A DNA stretch of 15,877 nt from L227-5C sp038209275. Its GTDB lineage: Bacteria > Chloroflexota > Chloroflexia > Chloroheliales > Chloroheliaceae. The translations under genes and the position numbers were made by a program. Below the pieces are notes generated by a model. The model was not told the DNA's origin. It made no database searches and saw only the letters and a program-made list of their open reading frames with translations. The stretch lies in contig JBBQXW010000156.1 of NCBI GenBank assembly GCA_038209275.1, forward strand, positions 1 through 15,877. Direction: 5' to 3'. Positions 14,261-15,877 of the stretch are shown piece after piece. Each line of letters starts with the position of its first letter. Positions within the stretch are counted from its first letter, which is position 1.

Positions 14261-14284
14261 ATTATCCTCACTGATAATTTGTGG

Positions 14285-15133
14285 TTAAAGCAATCCCGTT
14301 CCCTGTGCCAGCATATAGGCGCTGACTGTCAGGAGCAAAAGATTGAGGGCGAGTTTGAGGGTAGTTGGTTTTAGTTGCAATACGAGCAGCGCCCCTGCCT
14401 GTGCGCCCACTAAACCGCCAACCAACAGGGCCGGAAGCAAGTGCAAATCGAGTTTGCCAGATAACCACAGAGTGATGCTGCCGGAGGTAGCTGGGGCAAT
14501 TACAGATAGTAAGGATGTGCCGACGGCGATGCGAAGCGGTAGGCCCAGTAGTGCCACCATAAGCGGCACCATAATAAAGCCGCCGCCCACGCCAAACATG
14601 CCGGACAGAAAGCCGACCACTGCCCCGATAGCAAATCCGCCCAGCAAGTTTATTCGATAATTGTATTCCTCCCCAGCTATTTCTTTGTGCCGGGTCAGAA
14701 TCAGCCTGTCTATAAAGCGCGGTGGGGTAGCCGAAGGTTGATTGGTTGAGGTTGATTTAGTTTCGGATGGCTTCGGCTCGGCCTGCAAGAAGTAGAATAT
14801 GGCGACGCTGGCGGTCAGTAAGCCAAACAGCAGTTTTAGCAGGCTGGTAGACATTCCAACCGTGAGCAGAGCGCCGAACTGAGCGGTGATAATTGAACTG
14901 GTTGAGAGGCTGATAGCGAGGGCTAAATCAATCGTGTGCTGCTTGAAGTGGCGCGTCACGCCGGAGAGGGCCGTACCAATAATATAAACCAGACTCAGCG
15001 CAATCGCCTCTTTGATAGGTACACCCATAATGGTCAGGAGCGGCACGAGAATAAAGCCGCCCCCTACCCCGAACAACCCGGAGAGCGTACCAGTTACCAA
15101 GCCGATTACAAACAGAAGAAGTAGCATTTCCAT
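14285..15133 (-). CDS. TauE/SafE family anion permease
   Basis: This 282-aa protein has two homologous halves, each opening with the family signature: GLFGVGGGFILVP (about 19-31) and GMFGVGGGFIMVP (about 178-190). Each half has three to four hydrophobic segments, with a polar linker (118-162) between them. TauE/SafE proteins export or import sulfite, sulfoacetate and related organic anions; the substrate cannot be read from sequence alone. The ATG at 15133 is used; an in-frame ATG two codons later (15127) is possible, and no strong Shine-Dalgarno precedes either. The gene lies 145 bp downstream of a TorD-type chaperone gene on the same strand, which makes a sulfur-oxyanion or molybdoenzyme context plausible, though a REP-like hairpin stands between them. 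Confidence 0.92.
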   Translation of the reverse strand: MEMLLLLFVIGLVTGTLSGLFGVGGGFILVPLLTIMGVPIKEAIALSLVYIIGTALSGVTRHFKQHTIDLALAISLSTSSIITAQFGALLTVGMSTSLLKLLFGLLTASVAIFYFLQAEPKPSETKSTSTNQPSATPPRFIDRLILTRHKEIAGEEYNYRINLLGGFAIGAVVGFLSGMFGVGGGFIMVPLMVALLGLPLRIAVGTSLLSVIAPATSGSITLWLSGKLDLHLLPALLVGGLVGAQAGALLVLQLKPTTLKLALNLLLLTVSAYMLAQGTGLL

Positions 15134-15198
15134 TGATTAGTTATCTTTGTCCACCAATTCGGGTATTGCTCTTGAAGTTAGTACTTTGGCGAAATCCG

Positions 15199-15239
15199 CC
15201 CCGAAATACCCACAGGGCAACCCGTTGGGCATTTCGGGG
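15199..15239. repeat. REP-like GC-rich hairpin between TorD and TauE/SafE genes
   Basis: CCCCGAAATACCCA (15199-15212) pairs with 15226-15239, 13 of 14 bases, with a further GGG/CCC pairing in the loop (15215-15223). No T-run follows in either direction, so it looks like a dispersed repeat that may also attenuate or stabilise the transcript. Confidence 0.7.
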
Positions 15240-15278
15240 AGATTTTGCTCAAGATAGTAATTCAAAAAAACCACATTT

Positions 15279-15877
15279 TCAGCTTTCTTCAAAAGCAATA
15301 GTTAAGGACTGCTTCATTCCCTCAAGCATTTTATGCGAATTTTCGAGCCGTAGTTGCCAGCTTTGCCAGATGGGGGCGGCGTGGGCAAATTCGTCCTGTA
15401 GCCGGACAAATTCGGCCTGATAATTCTGTACCAGTTCCAGCAATTTTTCGATTAAAATATTCAGCACTTCATACTGGGCGGCGACTTCAAACAGATTTTT
15501 CAGCATCTGAAAACGGTCTTCTCCCCCTGGGGGTAATTGCATACTTTGCGCCAGCCGCAAGATTTCCAGCTTTGATAAATAGAATCCGGCCTTAACGGGC
15601 GTGGTCAAGTGGTTTATCAGGCTTCGTAAGCCCTGCTCATTTACCTTCATTTCTGGCTCGACTTCTGAGGTAGAAAGAACGGAGTTAATGTTCGCCTCTT
15701 TTTCAGTTTGATTCAGGGTTTCGGTCAAATATTGAAAATCGAGGCTGACGAAAGCCAGAGTTTCTTCGGCAAGATTGCGGTAAAAATCGCTCAAGGTTAT
15801 TCGGCCCAGCGCCAGGGTAAAGGCGGGTAGCCACGCCAGCAAATGTTGTTGCAGAAAATCACGAGAGGCGTGGGCCA
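15279..15877 (-). CDS. TorD family molybdoenzyme chaperone (5' partial)
   Basis: The frame stays open to the window edge, so the gene begins beyond base 15877; the TTG at 15842 is internal because the preceding codons continue the family motif. The visible 198 residues include SRDFLQQHLLAWLPAF near the right edge, the typical TorD/DmsD pattern (FLxxHLxxWxP), then FYRNLAEETLAFVSLDFQYL. A low-complexity loop, an ISKDW-unrelated helical segment and a C-terminal helical tail follow. TorD-like proteins are all-helical cytoplasmic chaperones that bind the Tat signal or the apoform of molybdopterin oxidoreductases (TMAO, DMSO, tetrathionate, polysulfide or selenate reductases). The C-terminal 100 residues (AQYEVLNILIEKLLELVQNY onward) are longer and less typical. 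The client enzyme should be encoded just upstream, outside the window. Confidence 0.72.
   Translation of the reverse strand, partial: AHASRDFLQQHLLAWLPAFTLALGRITLSDFYRNLAEETLAFVSLDFQYLTETLNQTEKEANINSVLSTSEVEPEMKVNEQGLRSLINHLTTPVKAGFYLSKLEILRLAQSMQLPPGGEDRFQMLKNLFEVAAQYEVLNILIEKLLELVQNYQAEFVRLQDEFAHAAPIWQSWQLRLENSHKMLEGMKQSLTIAFEES

Overview
The window looks like chromosomal DNA from a free-living bacterium of the Chloroflexota, or a lineage with similar gene content. This is inferred from the gene set: a CheA-REC hybrid kinase, a Uma2 nuclease-fold protein, a zf-trcl/CxxC-x17-CxxC double zinc ribbon, a GT87-type membrane glycosyltransferase and an FmdB zinc ribbon with an acidic tail. Base composition is near 50% G+C, with GTG and TTG starts in use. 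Intergenic DNA is full of palindromic elements. No rRNA, tRNA, CRISPR array or intact transposase was seen.

Layout. 2-3235 (+) is the 3' part of a large CheA-type hybrid histidine kinase (Hpt, dimerisation, ATPase, CheW, REC) that begins before the window, followed by a REP-like hairpin. 3439-4374 (+) is a Uma2 protein. 7337-4387 (-) is a translationally coupled two-component operon: a LuxR-type response regulator, then a nine-TM GAF histidine kinase (ATGA overlap). Just upstream on the same strand, 7550-7334 holds what appears to be the remains of a VapBC-like toxin-antitoxin pair. 7611-7780 is a MITE-like element with perfect 38-bp inverted ends. 7994-8818 (+) carries a VanZ-like and a 2TM-domain membrane protein and ends in a strong terminator. 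9176-9730 (+) is an orphan receiver protein with a coiled-coil tail. 9807-10076 is a three-layer nested palindrome. Two divergent zinc-ribbon genes follow (10160-10567 - and 10860-11210 +). 11211-11707 holds five hairpins, including a gapless 48-bp palindrome, and then a promoter for the GT87 gene (11708-14014 +). 14130-14260 is a second element sharing an end motif with the nested palindrome. 15133-14285 (-) is a TauE/SafE permease, and the window ends inside a TorD-family chaperone gene (- strand).

Functionally, the window is rich in signal transduction (three systems on separate transcripts) and in small envelope proteins. The TorD chaperone plus TauE/SafE permease at the right edge suggests that a molybdoenzyme and sulfur-oxyanion locus continues past the window. 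No clear new multi-gene system stands out. The most unusual content is the set of nested inverted-repeat elements with a shared layout (long outer inverted repeats around a GC-rich hairpin) and the eroded toxin-antitoxin pair fused against the response-regulator operon.
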